This document shows positions 36,540 through 47,192 of a stretch of 64,000 nucleotides of DNA, in pieces (position 1 is the stretch's first letter; every line of letters starts with the position of its first letter). Source of the stretch: Zarea fungicola. Lineage: Eukaryota; Ascomycota; Sordariomycetes; Hypocreales; Cordycipitaceae. The notes beneath the pieces were generated by a model. The model was not told the origin of the DNA, searched no databases, and saw only the letters and a list, made by a program, of their open reading frames with translations. Made by a program: the position numbers and the translations under genes. Where the stretch lies: the NCBI GenBank assembly GCA_900169235.1, contig FWCC01000148.1:1-64000 (forward strand). The letters are read 5' to 3'.

Positions 36540-37951
36540 ATTTGTTTGAGTTTTGAGGCAGTGAGTAAAGTCAATTTGCAAGGGTTGTAACCAACAAAGA
36601 CGGACAGGAGGGCATGGTAGTAAAGAGACGCGTGGCCAGCGAGGGGCGGGGAAAGCAGACTGAAGACTGTTGGAGATTATCTGTTTCTGGGGTCGCTATC
36701 GCGGGGTTTCGGGTACGGTTGACGGGGCACACTTCCGTCAAAACCAACCTTAAGCCTGAAAGCGGCGTATTCGTTACTATTAACGCCACAGTGAGTAGCA
36801 TACATTCCTCTATAATTAGCCATACTTTATTTGATATGTATTAATCGAGGCTCTTTGGGGGCAGCTAGTGAGCCAGCCAACGCTCTCCAGTCAGCAAGAT
36901 AAGCAACAAGCCAACAAGAGAACCAGCAAATAAGCGAGTCAGTGGAGCAATAGAGTATTGATTGATAACATATATCCTACTAAACAAAAATCATAATAAA
37001 TGCCTGAAAAGGTGCTAAGAAAGTATTAGAACGGCTAACTAGCCAGTTTGCTAAGCTGGCTTTCAGCTTACTAGTTGGCTCACTGGCTTGCTAGTGCCTT
37101 TGTAAGTATATATAATTTTAAAAGCATATTCTTCATCTATATAGGTAATAGCGCAATGTGCAAGAGTAAAAGAAAACACCCCGATTTTAGGACGTGCATT
37201 TGAATTCTGACTCGAGCCTGCGCCTCGCAGCCTGTCCCTCGTCAATGATCTGTAGTCGTAAAATGTCACGAAGGACAGGACCTAGTTAGTAATAGAATAC
37301 AAAAAGTCGGCAGCGCATCAGTGTGCGGGGCCGTCTATACTGATTCACGACCAAAGTTGATTGGGGAGAAAGATGATATAACGTGCGATGATACCCCCAT
37401 AGGATGACACTGGCAGCCTGCTCAAATCACCATGTGGCTTACCTGCAAACGCACTGAATCAAAGTTTGTCACGTCCACTGTGCGCAGCATGAGACTATCA
37501 TCGATGGCGGCTTTCCGATCACGTATTAGCTTTGGTAATCACACCAGCCTTGTTGCCAAAATTCCATCTCTGTGCGTCAAGCTGTTAGTAATTTATCTAT
37601 GCATCCCAGCCTGATCTTAAAACAACAACAATGATAAATTGCAGTGGGGAGATGGTAGCCTTTCCCCTCTTCTCAATTCTTGATTTTGGCATTGTTTTGC
37701 CCTTTTTGAGCCCCAGAGTCAACAGCAGTAGAAGCCAGATTCCTCAACGGACACCACGATGAAGAAACACCTTCTGCAGGTCGGAGTCGCGCGCAATCTT
37801 TCACAGCAGGCAGCATCGCAACAGCAACCATGGTCACTATCGAGAATATGTACCGCCGCCGCGCTGTTAGTTCTGGGCGCTCTCTACCTCGACTGATTTG
37901 CATGGCACTAGCCATCTAAACCCCGTCAGCACTCTTCTGTAACCGCGATAT
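36540..37951. other. AT-rich intergenic region between divergent peptidase genes
   Basis: The region 36790-37180 is AT-rich and built of short recurring words (CTAGT, GGCTCACT, AGCCAG). A partial inverted repeat links TAGTGAGCCA at 36867-36876 with TGGCTCACT at 37076-37084, about 200 bases apart. From 37759, a plus-strand frame encodes a hydrophobic segment (TAAALLVLGALYL) that may be the lost N-terminal anchor of the pseudogene downstream. On the opposite strand an 80-codon frame at 37673-37915 is also open; neither is accepted as a gene. Confidence 0.4.
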
Positions 37952-39777
37952 ATGGCAAGTTCCCAAAGCCAGATGACCCTTTTTCATTTGCTGCCTTGTA
38001 CTGGCAAGACGCGACCTCTATCCATTGATGACCCTGATCCAGAGGCGTCCTGGGCTAAACTGGGGGAGCCAAGCCCTGAAAACTGGAACTGGGGAACACG
38101 AGTGCGTGGCATCGACCAAGCTGAGCTCGACAAGGATCCTTACGCTGGCCGAGGTATCTACCTGTGTGGGTATTTGGATGTTCCTATGGATTATACCAAC
38201 AAGTCAGACCTCCGCATCTCTCGTCAAGCTATCATTAAATACCAAGTTTCCGGATTGAAGCGACTTGACGGCGGCTCACGGCCGTCTGCCGGTCAAAGAG
38301 TGTACGCACGCTCGTCCTGGAGCCCGGTGGTCCTGGGGGAAGTGGACAGGGCATAGTATGGGGAGATGGGGAGAACATCTCCAAGCGTTGGAGCAATGGC
38401 ACTTTTGACCTTCTCGCCTGGGATCCTCGCGGTGTCAATGCTACCTATCCTTCCATGTCTTGCTTTCCCAGCAATGCGCATCGCGATCATTGGCAACTAC
38501 TCACCGGCAAGAACAGGCGTCTTGTTCCCGAGGGTAGCACTATCCAGCAGCTGCAACTTGCCGATGCCATGAATGATGCGATGTTCCAGTACTGTCGTTC
38601 TAATCTGCCGCGCTTCATGACCACGGCCTTCGTCGCGCGCGACCTGGAAAGGATTCGTCAAGCTCTCGGTGAGGATGAACTCACCGCATTCATGTTCAGC
38701 TATGGTACCGGGATCGCCCAGACATATGCTGCCAGGTTTCCTGATTCTGTGGGAAGAATGATCCTTGATGGCAACGAGTTCTTCCCAGCGTATCGGAAAC
38801 TCGGGCCATTTGCCTTTGACTCGTTTGATAACGTCACTGATGCCTGGCATGACGGGTTTTTGGCACATTGTGTTACTGCCGGCCATGAGAATTGCGCCTT
38901 AGCAAAATCTACGGGAAAAGGAGAGGCAGTGGCGTTGCAGTCTCTCGAGAAGCGAGTAGAGACCTTATTGGACTCTTTTATTAACCGCCCTATCCCTCCC
39001 TGCGTACTCGGATAAGTCAGGCCCTGGGCTCATCACATATGCATTCCTTGTCGATACCATCCTTGGTTCCATGTATTTGTCTCGTTGGTGGCCCAGGTTA
39101 GCAGAACTCTTCAGTTTGGAGTCGGGCAATTCCTCCACGGCACTCGCGATGATGAACCGGGAATGGTGGACGAGTGATCCAGGTGCACGGAGGGGGGAGC
39201 GCCCAGGTGCACCTTTCACAGAGAGTCGCCTCCTAACAATGATAAGTTAGTCCCCATGGTTATCTGCCCCGAAGTGTACGATCCCCCCGATCCTGCAGGT
39301 CTCGAGTGGTGGGATGCAACTTGGGCTAATATGACGAAGGCTTCCTGGAGTTCTGGCGATATGCGCTTCTTTTTTCTCTTCCCCTGCCGCCAATTCTACA
39401 AGTATTGGCCTGAGCCTGCAGAGGTGTACCGTGGAGAATTGAATAAAACTCTAAAGAATCCCATGTTGCTTATTTCCGGGATTTATGATCCAGCTACACC
39501 TCTTCGCAACCGTCGTCGACTCCAGCAGGCTTTTGGTTCTGGCAATGCCCGCTTGGTGGTACACCACGGCTACGGCCATGGCTCCCACGGTGATTTTTCT
39601 GATTGCACGGACTCAATTGGACAGAGGTATATTCTTAAAGGTATTCTGTCGGATGAAGAGGGGCATTGCTACCCAAATACAAAGCCGTTCACTCCCAGGG
39701 AACCAAGAGCGGTAGGTGGAACTGATTCAATATCTGAATTTTATGGCCAAGCCTGGCAGCAACCGCTTATAATTTGA
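37952..39777 (+). pseudogene. Decayed TAP-family alpha/beta-hydrolase (tripeptidyl aminopeptidase-like)
   Basis: Homologous coding pieces follow each other on the plus strand but change reading frame. The pieces are: GKFPKPDDPF (from 37951, frame 1), HLLPCTGKTRPLSIDDPDP to about 38245 (frame 2), RTLVLEPGGPGGSG with FDLLAWDPRG and the nucleophile block MFSYGTG to about 38995 (frame 1), GLITYAFLVDTILGSMYL to about 39240 (frame 2), and the C-terminal TAP domain with SGIYDPATPL (acid) and HHGYGHGSHGD (histidine) to 39777 (frame 1). The shift near 38246-38298 could be a 53-nt intron (weak donor GTTTCC). The shift at the C run 38996-39000 and that near 39240 have no splice sites and leave stop codons in frame. 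The likely N-terminal anchor from 37759 is also cut off by stops. Probably inactivated; assembly indels are the alternative. Confidence 0.78.
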
Positions 39778-40146
39778 AACATGGTAGTTTCACATTGTTT
39801 GACTATTTATGTCGCTGATTTATGAGTGTATTAATTAAAGCATTAAATGCATTGAAACACGGTTTCCCTAGTTTTATAGCCAGCTTCAAGGGTGAAACTC
39901 TGAGGCAAAATAAACCAGGACTGTATTAATCGAACGTAAAACAAAGCGAAAGACTCAAAATAAACGAAACCTTGGAAACTGATACCGGATTCGCAATAAT
40001 ATGCTTTCTTTTCTCGCATCACGGTACCTCTCTCTTCCCCAGTTGGGTTGACAGCATGCATATCTTGGAAGTAATCTTGCCGAAGCCCAACCCGGGAGGG
40101 CAGTAGCGCCTCACTGAGGCTGTAAACTCTTGTATAATTGGCAAGC
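39778..40146. other. Intergenic region
   Basis: About 370 bases between the pseudogene end and the convergent Egh16-like gene; AT-rich 3' sequence, no gene. Confidence 0.45.
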
Positions 40147-40941
40147 TTAGGCATTGAATTCAACAGACCGACGGTTGTTCTGTCCGTTGCGGCCATTACG
40201 GCCGCTGGCGCCAGCGGTACCAGCGTTGTTGCCAGCGTTGTTGTTACCAGCATTGTTGTTACCATTGCTACCAGTATTGGGGGTAGCAGCTGCCCCAGCA
40301 GCAGAAGTAGTAGTCGCTGCACCGTTGCCAGAAGCGATCTGAACAGGAACAACACCACCAAAGGGACCAGCAGCAGCAGGGTTCTGGCAACGGACGAGGC
40401 AAACATTGTTCTGGCCCGCCACATTGCCTGTGCACTGCTGGTTGGCTGGAATCGCCGCCTTGAGGGGAAAGTCAGTGGCGCTGCCCTGGCGGTTACGGCC
40501 GCGGTTGCTGCCGTCGACGTTTTGGGTGACCTGGATATTGTCCCAGCTGGTGCCCGTGCCGTCGGCGTTAATCATACACTTGTAAGGGCCTGCGCCGTCC
40601 GAGTTGACCTGGTGGAGCGTCATGGTCAGTTCGCCGCCGGCCGTGACCTGTGGTAGGGAATCGCCCGTCTCGGCCAGGATCTTGGAGGTGCCGCTCTCAA
40701 CCTGGTTGGCGCCCCCGCCGACGGTCTCGCCGACAGTCTTGGCCGAGGCGCCGCGGAAACGCGTGGCGTCCTGCTGGAAAGGGTTGCGTCGGGTTCCATC
40801 ACGAGGGGTGTCCGATACGACACCAAGAGCCATACCACTGCCACCGGCGTTGCCTACAGCGTTGGTGATGACGCTGTGGCCGGAGACGAGATGGGCAGCT
40901 ACGAGCAGAGAAGCTGCGAGGAGAGATTTCATGGGGGCCAT
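40147..40941 (-). CDS. Secreted Egh16/Gas1-like virulence-associated protein
   Basis: Single exon, 264 residues. Signal peptide 1-21 ([21 protein letters not shown]), after which the mature protein would begin with His ([13 protein letters not shown]). The segment [23 protein letters not shown] and [12 protein letters not shown] are hallmarks of the fungal Egh16-like family (Blumeria Egh16, Magnaporthe Gas1/Mas3), proteins made during appressorium formation. The domain ends near residue 200, with four cysteines ([18 protein letters not shown]). The last 60 residues are an Asn/Gly/Ala-rich low-complexity tail ([20 protein letters not shown]) ending RRSVEFNA. The biochemical role is unknown; secretion and a role at infection structures are known for the family and inferred here. 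Confidence 0.9.
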   Translation of the reverse strand: MAPMKSLLAASLLVAAHLVSGHSVITNAVGNAGGSGMALGVVSDTPRDGTRRNPFQQDATRFRGASAKTVGETVGGGANQVESGTSKILAETGDSLPQVTAGGELTMTLHQVNSDGAGPYKCMINADGTGTSWDNIQVTQNVDGSNRGRNRQGSATDFPLKAAIPANQQCTGNVAGQNNVCLVRCQNPAAAGPFGGVVPVQIASGNGAATTTSAAGAAATPNTGSNGNNNAGNNNAGNNAGTAGASGRNGRNGQNNRRSVEFNA

Positions 40942-43522
40942 TGTGTTAGTGTTTATGTAGAGTGTGTGTAATTGGCTTTGGAGAGTATAATGGTGATAAA
41001 TTATTAAAGACTCAAAAGGACCTGCCAGCAGGGTAGAAAGAATAGAAGAAAGGCTTGTTGCTTGGTTGTAAAGACTGGTGATGATGAGAGAGAAGATTCG
41101 AGCAGGCTGACTTGACAGCCGAGCTTGGATTTATACAAGTTTGAATCTTTGAATGCATCTGCATTTTTGCATGACATTATAAGTGGCATGACCCTAGCCG
41201 AGGCTGCAGGTTGGGCGTAGGGCCGCAGCAGAGCGAAACTGGGGATCACAAAACTTGTTCAAACCAAGGAGTGAACAGGAGCTTGCCGGATCATCCATGT
41301 TTTGAGGCAGCCTCCCTTTGACCGCCAGACCCAGCATAATCTAAATGTATCAAAGTGGATGTTTCCTTATGCATGACGGTCGAAGCATCGATACGCGATA
41401 TCCTTGTAGGGAAGGAGGCAGGAGTGGGCAACGAGGGGCCAACGCCGATGCGAGAATGTCTCGCCATTTACTTCAGCTAAGGACTTAAATAAGAGCAACA
41501 GCAAGGATAGATCTGGTTGGGAAACCAAGAGTGGCTTCACAGGTCACACTCAATTGGTCGACCCTGTTAGCAGCTGTTTCTTCATCGAAACGAATCAAGG
41601 CAGAAACTGCTTCATGGTAACCTATGGCATTGACGACAGTGTCCGTTTCAAGGGATCGGGGTCTGTAGGATAGGCCACAGAGCTTTAGCTCAATACAATC
41701 TCAAAATAGAACCTTAAACAAAGTCAAACTCGTTTCGAGCAAGGGGCTGACGGTACAAGTCATGTACAACTTGGGATTACGACCGTAGTTCGGCTTACAA
41801 TCGATCGTGGTGCATCAATGTTCCAATACTTACATCGCAATGGCTAGGAATTATAGCGCTCTACAACAAATGCTACCCATACAATCACCAAAATTTCCGA
41901 GTATTATTTCAAACATTAGTGACCCTGGGGGCCGCCATTAAAAGAGGGTTTAGTGTTTCAAACAAGAACCTTAGAGTTACCTCAGCCGTCGCCGATTCTG
42001 CAGCGCTAAATGGGCGGCCGTGCTCAACCGTCTCAGATCTGATACGCGCCAGAGATTGTCGGGCGGCGGCCGAAAGCTCCGGCACCAGGTCGCAGCCTTA
42101 CTAGTAATTTTCTAACCAAGGTAGTAGAAATATACCGCACGATATGCTGGGGCACTGTACTGTCGAGCGGGGTATTCAAACGCCGTACAATCAAAATGGG
42201 TCGGCACTACGCACAAGAGCAAGAGTTTGCATGTATGTAAAAGGACATCACGAACGAGGTTGACTTTGCTGCTGGCCGTATATCTACACCAGCGTCTTTT
42301 CCTAGTGGCCGGTGACCAGTGACATCTAAGACGTCGCCAAAGGTGTTATTTATAACAGGATGTAGTGGAGATTTCCACAAGCGACACAGCCATTGTATAC
42401 ACATCCCCTGTCCATGATTCCCATATACTACGCACAGAATGCATCAAAGCAGTAAAACAGGCAAATTTTCGAGTCTATTCCCGAGATCAACCAGAAACGA
42501 ACAAACAGAACAGTGCTGTGTGCAAAATGACACACCTGAGGAGTTGTTTCACATATACCACCCCCTGCCCTATCGCGGAGCATAGGAAAATCTCAGGTCT
42601 GTTCATGCGTAACTTCAAGGGGGCTGTGCCGACAGAGCGGACAAGCTATTGATATACAGCATGTTTGGAATCGGCCTATAACGCAAGACTCATGTACTAT
42701 GTGACCTGTGAGCAAGGCCAGAGGGGTCTTCCTTTACTTATTTTACAATGATAACATTTGGAATGGGGCGCCACTTTCATATCCCTGTTCCCTTTTTATT
42801 CTCGTTTTAATCAAAAATTTGTAGAGGTTCTCAGGGTTTACATATCCGTTCTCAGGTGAGTTTCATCAACACCATCCCAATGCACACACGACCAATTGTC
42901 GAGTTATTAGGTGCTCCTCGGAATTAACATCAGCAAATCAGTGTCATCAGCGTGAGTTTGGACCATAACAATAAAAGCAAGGAAACCGTAAAGGAAACAA
43001 GAAGCGCAAAACTGCGAGACTGGTGGCATACGTCAATATGAAAGGTGCGACGTACCTCGGTGTCTAGAAACTATGTTGAGCAAATGCAAGCAGTTCTAGG
43101 CTTGTTCTCTTCGGACCCGAATTCCGAAGCAAAGGCCATATGTGAAGAGCTAAATTTAGTAGTCCTGGCGCCAGGCTATGCTCGTGTGTGATGGAGCTGA
43201 GGCGGCCAAGTCCTGTGCATGACAGCTGCCTAGCTCCATGGTTCGAGTTCACCAGTCATTTTTCTGTCCACAACGAATGAAATCAAGAAATCATGATAAG
43301 CACCGCAAGACAGAATGCTATGCATCAGTCGTAAATATCTATAGGCACAGGTGATTGGTTAGCCTCATGTCATTCCACTCTAACATGCGTGCCATTAAAA
43401 CACATTTACACGAATATATCAACAAGAGCAACAATTAACGGTATTGTGTCAGAGTCATTAGTCATAAGATACAGGTATGTACAGGTATGTTCACATATAT
43501 ACAGTAGCCTTATCCCCTCACG
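40942..43522. other. 2.6-kb gene-free region upstream of the Egh16-like gene
   Basis: No reading frame with recognisable content. The first 250 bases should hold the Egh16-like promoter; the last part holds the 3' UTR of the hypothetical protein. I found no tRNA, transposon end or tandem repeat, apart from a TACAGGTATG duplication at 43471-43491. Confidence 0.45.
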
Positions 43523-44665
43523 CTAGTCAAGCCCCATCCTGCCGCGAGGCCGCCTTTTGGCAGCTTCAGCGGGGGGTTTTTGTATTTTGGAGAAGACCTC
43601 TTCAGGGCTCCTCCGACTGTTTGCACGCGACAACATAGCCGAGGTTCGGTTTCTGATATATGCTCTTGGCGATTGTGATCGCCGGATAGAAAAGGCTCTA
43701 ACAGCAGTAGTAGCCTTAGAAGGATGTTCTAGATAGTTGGGGGCTTCCGAGAACTGTCGTGGGGTGGGTGTTTCGGAATCAAGGGTATCATAGGTAAGGG
43801 TATCATTGAGTTCATCTTCCGAGTATTGAATAGGTAGGTCGTTTATATCCCAATCTTCATCGTCTTGAGGGGTCATGGGCATAGACGTTGGGTTATAATG
43901 TTCCGACGGGTCAACAGACGAAGCAGTCTCGACAGAGTCGCAAAGGGACGTGAGAGCAGTCTCTCCACTATCCGATTGAGATGTGGTGTCATCGTCATCC
44001 TTTGCGAAGTCTCTTATGAGATAATCTGAGAGGTTTGCGGAAGTCGCAGTCGAATTGGTAGAGGTATAGATAGAGTCCATTGCCGCTTCAGAAGGAGGTG
44101 GTGATGGATGGCCGTGGGCATCCAAGCGATATGATTCAGTCGTCTCTGCGAGATGAATAGGGAATAAGTCACCATCGTCAGATTGCGAGGCAACGTCGTT
44201 GACGACATCGCTAACGTTTGAACTGGTGGTACAAGAAGCAGTCTCCGAGAAGCATGCTTCTGAAGACGGCGAGGAATCGCGATAAGAATCAGGACAATCT
44301 TCCTCCGGTATGTAGCTGGCAAAGTATCGAACAATAGAGTCATAAGATTTTGTGCGAAAGAGTTGCAGGGCATGTTGCCACTGATCGGTACCGATCAGGG
44401 CAGGGTTGGCGATGATTTCAACGGCGAGGGATTCAAAGCATTTGCTTATCTCCTGGGTCCGCTGGCCCTTGCGCTCAGCCATGAGGCGATGAAACTCCTC
44501 AGTCGTGTCGGCCTGGGTGGATAACTCGAAAACATCGTGGTGGAAGGCTTCGGGGTCTTGGAGGGAGAAGGTGACAGTGTTGTATTTATCGTGGAGGGAC
44601 ATGAAGAGGTCATCCCTCTTCATGTTAAACTTCCAGGCGGGCCATGCCCAGCCTGGTTCGTCCAT
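43523..44665 (-). CDS. Hypothetical acidic protein, 380 aa
   Basis: One open frame from a proper ATG (MDEPGWAWPAWKFNMKRDD). The first 125 residues look folded, with aromatic and helical content (EEFHRLMAERKGQRTQEISKCFESLAVEIIA, DQWQHALQLFRTKSYDSIVRYF). Residues 130-320 are disordered, rich in Ser, Thr, Asp and Glu (DDDDTTSQSDSGET). The last 60 are basic (FSIRRSQSPRAYIRNRTSAMLSRANSRRSPEE, KRRPRGRMGLD). This arrangement, ordered head, acidic linker, basic SR-like tail, is common in fungal regulatory proteins of unknown function. I recognise no family. Many SP/TP dipeptides (SPPPSEAA, SMPMTPQ, SETPTP) could be kinase sites. Confidence 0.72.
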   Translation of the reverse strand: MDEPGWAWPAWKFNMKRDDLFMSLHDKYNTVTFSLQDPEAFHHDVFELSTQADTTEEFHRLMAERKGQRTQEISKCFESLAVEIIANPALIGTDQWQHALQLFRTKSYDSIVRYFASYIPEEDCPDSYRDSSPSSEACFSETASCTTSSNVSDVVNDVASQSDDGDLFPIHLAETTESYRLDAHGHPSPPPSEAAMDSIYTSTNSTATSANLSDYLIRDFAKDDDDTTSQSDSGETALTSLCDSVETASSVDPSEHYNPTSMPMTPQDDEDWDINDLPIQYSEDELNDTLTYDTLDSETPTPRQFSEAPNYLEHPSKATTAVRAFSIRRSQSPRAYIRNRTSAMLSRANSRRSPEEVFSKIQKPPAEAAKRRPRGRMGLD

Positions 44666-47192
44666 CCTCGGTAAAACAATATGATGTTGTCCACAGCAAG
44701 TGGACGGAAAACGGTTATAGAGTTGATGTAGAAGAAATGTGGTCTAAAAGAGCGAGCCCGGTATCATTCGATGTGCAGGGCTCCTCTAGGTAGAGTGAGT
44801 AATACTGAAAGCCATGGTGAGAGAATAGTGAGTCGGATTAGAGCGTGAAATGTAGTATTCTCGGTGCTCGAATTCGAATCAGTATGCAGTTTTCATGGGT
44901 TGAGAGGCTCAAGATTCAATGAACGAAAACAGACTGAAAGGTTGTGGGGGGCGCGGTGACTACCCTCTGGCCTGGAGGTTGACGGCAGGGCAAGGAGGTC
45001 GGCGCGTTGTTGCCTGAGGCAAAAGGCGGTTATTTGCTTGATTGGATGCCATGTCTGACAAGTGGCACGTAGGGCTCCACAGAGGGGGGACTAGTTTCGA
45101 TGCTAGTCCTGTTTCGGAGGGGCTCATTTGGTCGCTTGCAGGGTGCTAACCAGATAAGGTTTAGCCCATCGAAAAGTGCGCTCAGCTAAGAGCCAAGTGG
45201 ATTCCATTCCAATTTGCAGCCAACCCGAAGCCGTCGTGGCGTTATCGTGGAGGGAGTCGTGCCGTCGAAGCCTGAAAAATCCAGAAAAAGACGACTCGTG
45301 CCCAAGTGGGCCACCGCTTCGCTTCGTGTGTGTGCGCTGACAGAGCCGTAGCAACGAGTCTCTGTGGCTGGTGTCCTTGGTTTGTGGCTCGTATATTCGG
45401 CTCAGCCACAGCCTGTTTAACATTGTGGTCCAGCCAATCGTGGGCAACGACATTCGCAGATGATGAGACATGACCGTTTCAGCTCTTCGTAACGCTAGGG
45501 GCTCACCATCTTCCGTCGTTGAGTCGACATAAACGGCATGGTACGGGGTACAGGAGACAAATTTGTGTTTTGACATGTGCAAGATGCGTGCAGGCAATGC
45601 AGAAGTCGCAGGCCGACGACAATAACGGAGAGTAAGAGTCGAGTCACGGGACTAGACGTAGCAGGCAACACCGCTCGTTGTCCGTTATGCAATCATATCC
45701 CGCCATAGGAGAGCGCCAGAAACACGTCGACGTGAGGTTTCCGAGACATGGCCTGGGCATGGCTAAGGTGGTCAACTGAAAACTGTCTTCTACACTATAA
45801 TAGACTTTGGATGCGCCGTTGTGGGCAGGTCATGAACTGTTCACACAACGGTGCGTTGACAGGACGAGGTTGTATTCGCATGGCACAGGCGAGTCCTTGG
45901 TGGTATGTACGCAGTATTGTCCTGGTGGTAAGTTCTGCTCAGCGGCACGTGAATGGCGCTCCAGGCTCAGTCATTCGACTATTTGGCCTTGTAATCCAGA
46001 TATGCCTTTACCAGCTGGCAGAGAAATGACGACGACACTTTCTAGGTCAGTGAGTTATTCGGATCAGAATTCAACTTCCTCTTGCAGCGGTATTTTCTTC
46101 ATGATTGGCACGGATGGTGATGGAGGCAAAAGACGGTAGCAAGTCGTACGCAGTAAGGCAGAACAAGGAGGTAACTGCTACGAAAAAAAGGCAGGCCGCT
46201 TACTGTGTACAAGGGGTAACCAGATGGTTCGCCTTGCAACTCTGCCTTGTAGGCAGACATTGTGGCCCAGAGTCGTACTGCACAGTGCGGCGTTAACCTG
46301 GAGGCTCGTGAGCTGGGCGATTTTTGGAGTGCATTCTCTGTACAGTGCTTTGAATCTTACTGGCACGGCCTTGGTGCCTTGACACAATTGTGGCCTCCCA
46401 TGAAAATGCCTTCCAGTTGCTTCCACCAAAACATCAGTGGTGGCTGGTGATTCTTATTTGGCTAGTAGCGCCAACCAGTTCTTGTACTTTGCACAGGGCA
46501 TTCCGTGTTGTGCAGAAAGATCCATCACCGAATACTCACACGGGCTGCGGGCCGCTTCGGGACAGACAGTCGTCACTAAAAAAGCCCGCTGTTCCCGTTA
46601 CCTCATCTCACTGGCATCCACTGACTGAATGTGAACTTTGATCCCTTCTTTTTTAGTTGCTGGTTTTGGGCAGCCCACAAGCACCAAGCTACCGTCTAAC
46701 CTGCTGCTGGCCACTGGCCCCTGGCCCATCGCTGGTGACTCGATCCAGTGTGAGGCTGAGGGTTCATCAGCAGGCCACCACTTTGCTTCTCCTTGCCCAT
46801 CTGACGCTGGCGCCCTCGTCGTGACCTCTGAGGTGTTCCTGCATTTATTGTGCCCTCAGCCGGTGCATTTTGCATCCTCTTTTCTGAATATCTGATTTCG
46901 GACAATTTTTCTACAATTTGTACGCTGCCAACGCATCCAACCATCCAACCACCACCAGCCACTCAATCAATACCATAGCTATAGGTACTTGCGTTACCCA
47001 GCATATCACCCACTAATAATAGTAAGGTGCCCGCCCATGGGTTAGTACCTGCTAACCACCCACAGCCACACCACTGTTCAGTGCGCTGCCAGCCTGCCCG
47101 CCCCTCTCCTCAGCTCCAGCCTGGTACCACAGACTCCCACAGGCACCACTTGGCACTACAACTCCATCCCCAGCCAGCCTGAGGCGCCACAG
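44666..47192. other. 2.5-kb region between divergent genes
   Basis: No recognised gene; short frames at 45124-45597 and 45748-46139 have no family resemblance. From 46890 to the ATG at 47193 the plus strand is very C-rich (CCATCCAACCACCACCAGCCAC), a probable long leader for the kinase. Confidence 0.45.

Noticed and set aside
37673..37915. 80-codon minus-strand frame with one hydrophobic segment
   Set aside because: The same DNA on the plus strand reads as a possible anchor of the TAP-family pseudogene; no support for a separate gene.
38246..38298. 53-nt intron that would repair the first large frame change in the TAP-family gene
   Set aside because: It restores the frame, but the donor GTTTCC and acceptor AAAG are weak and later frame changes have no splice sites, so I kept the pseudogene call and noted the option.
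43236..43256. tRNA T-loop-like GGTTCGAGTTC
   Set aside because: No matching T stem, anticodon arm or acceptor stem around it.
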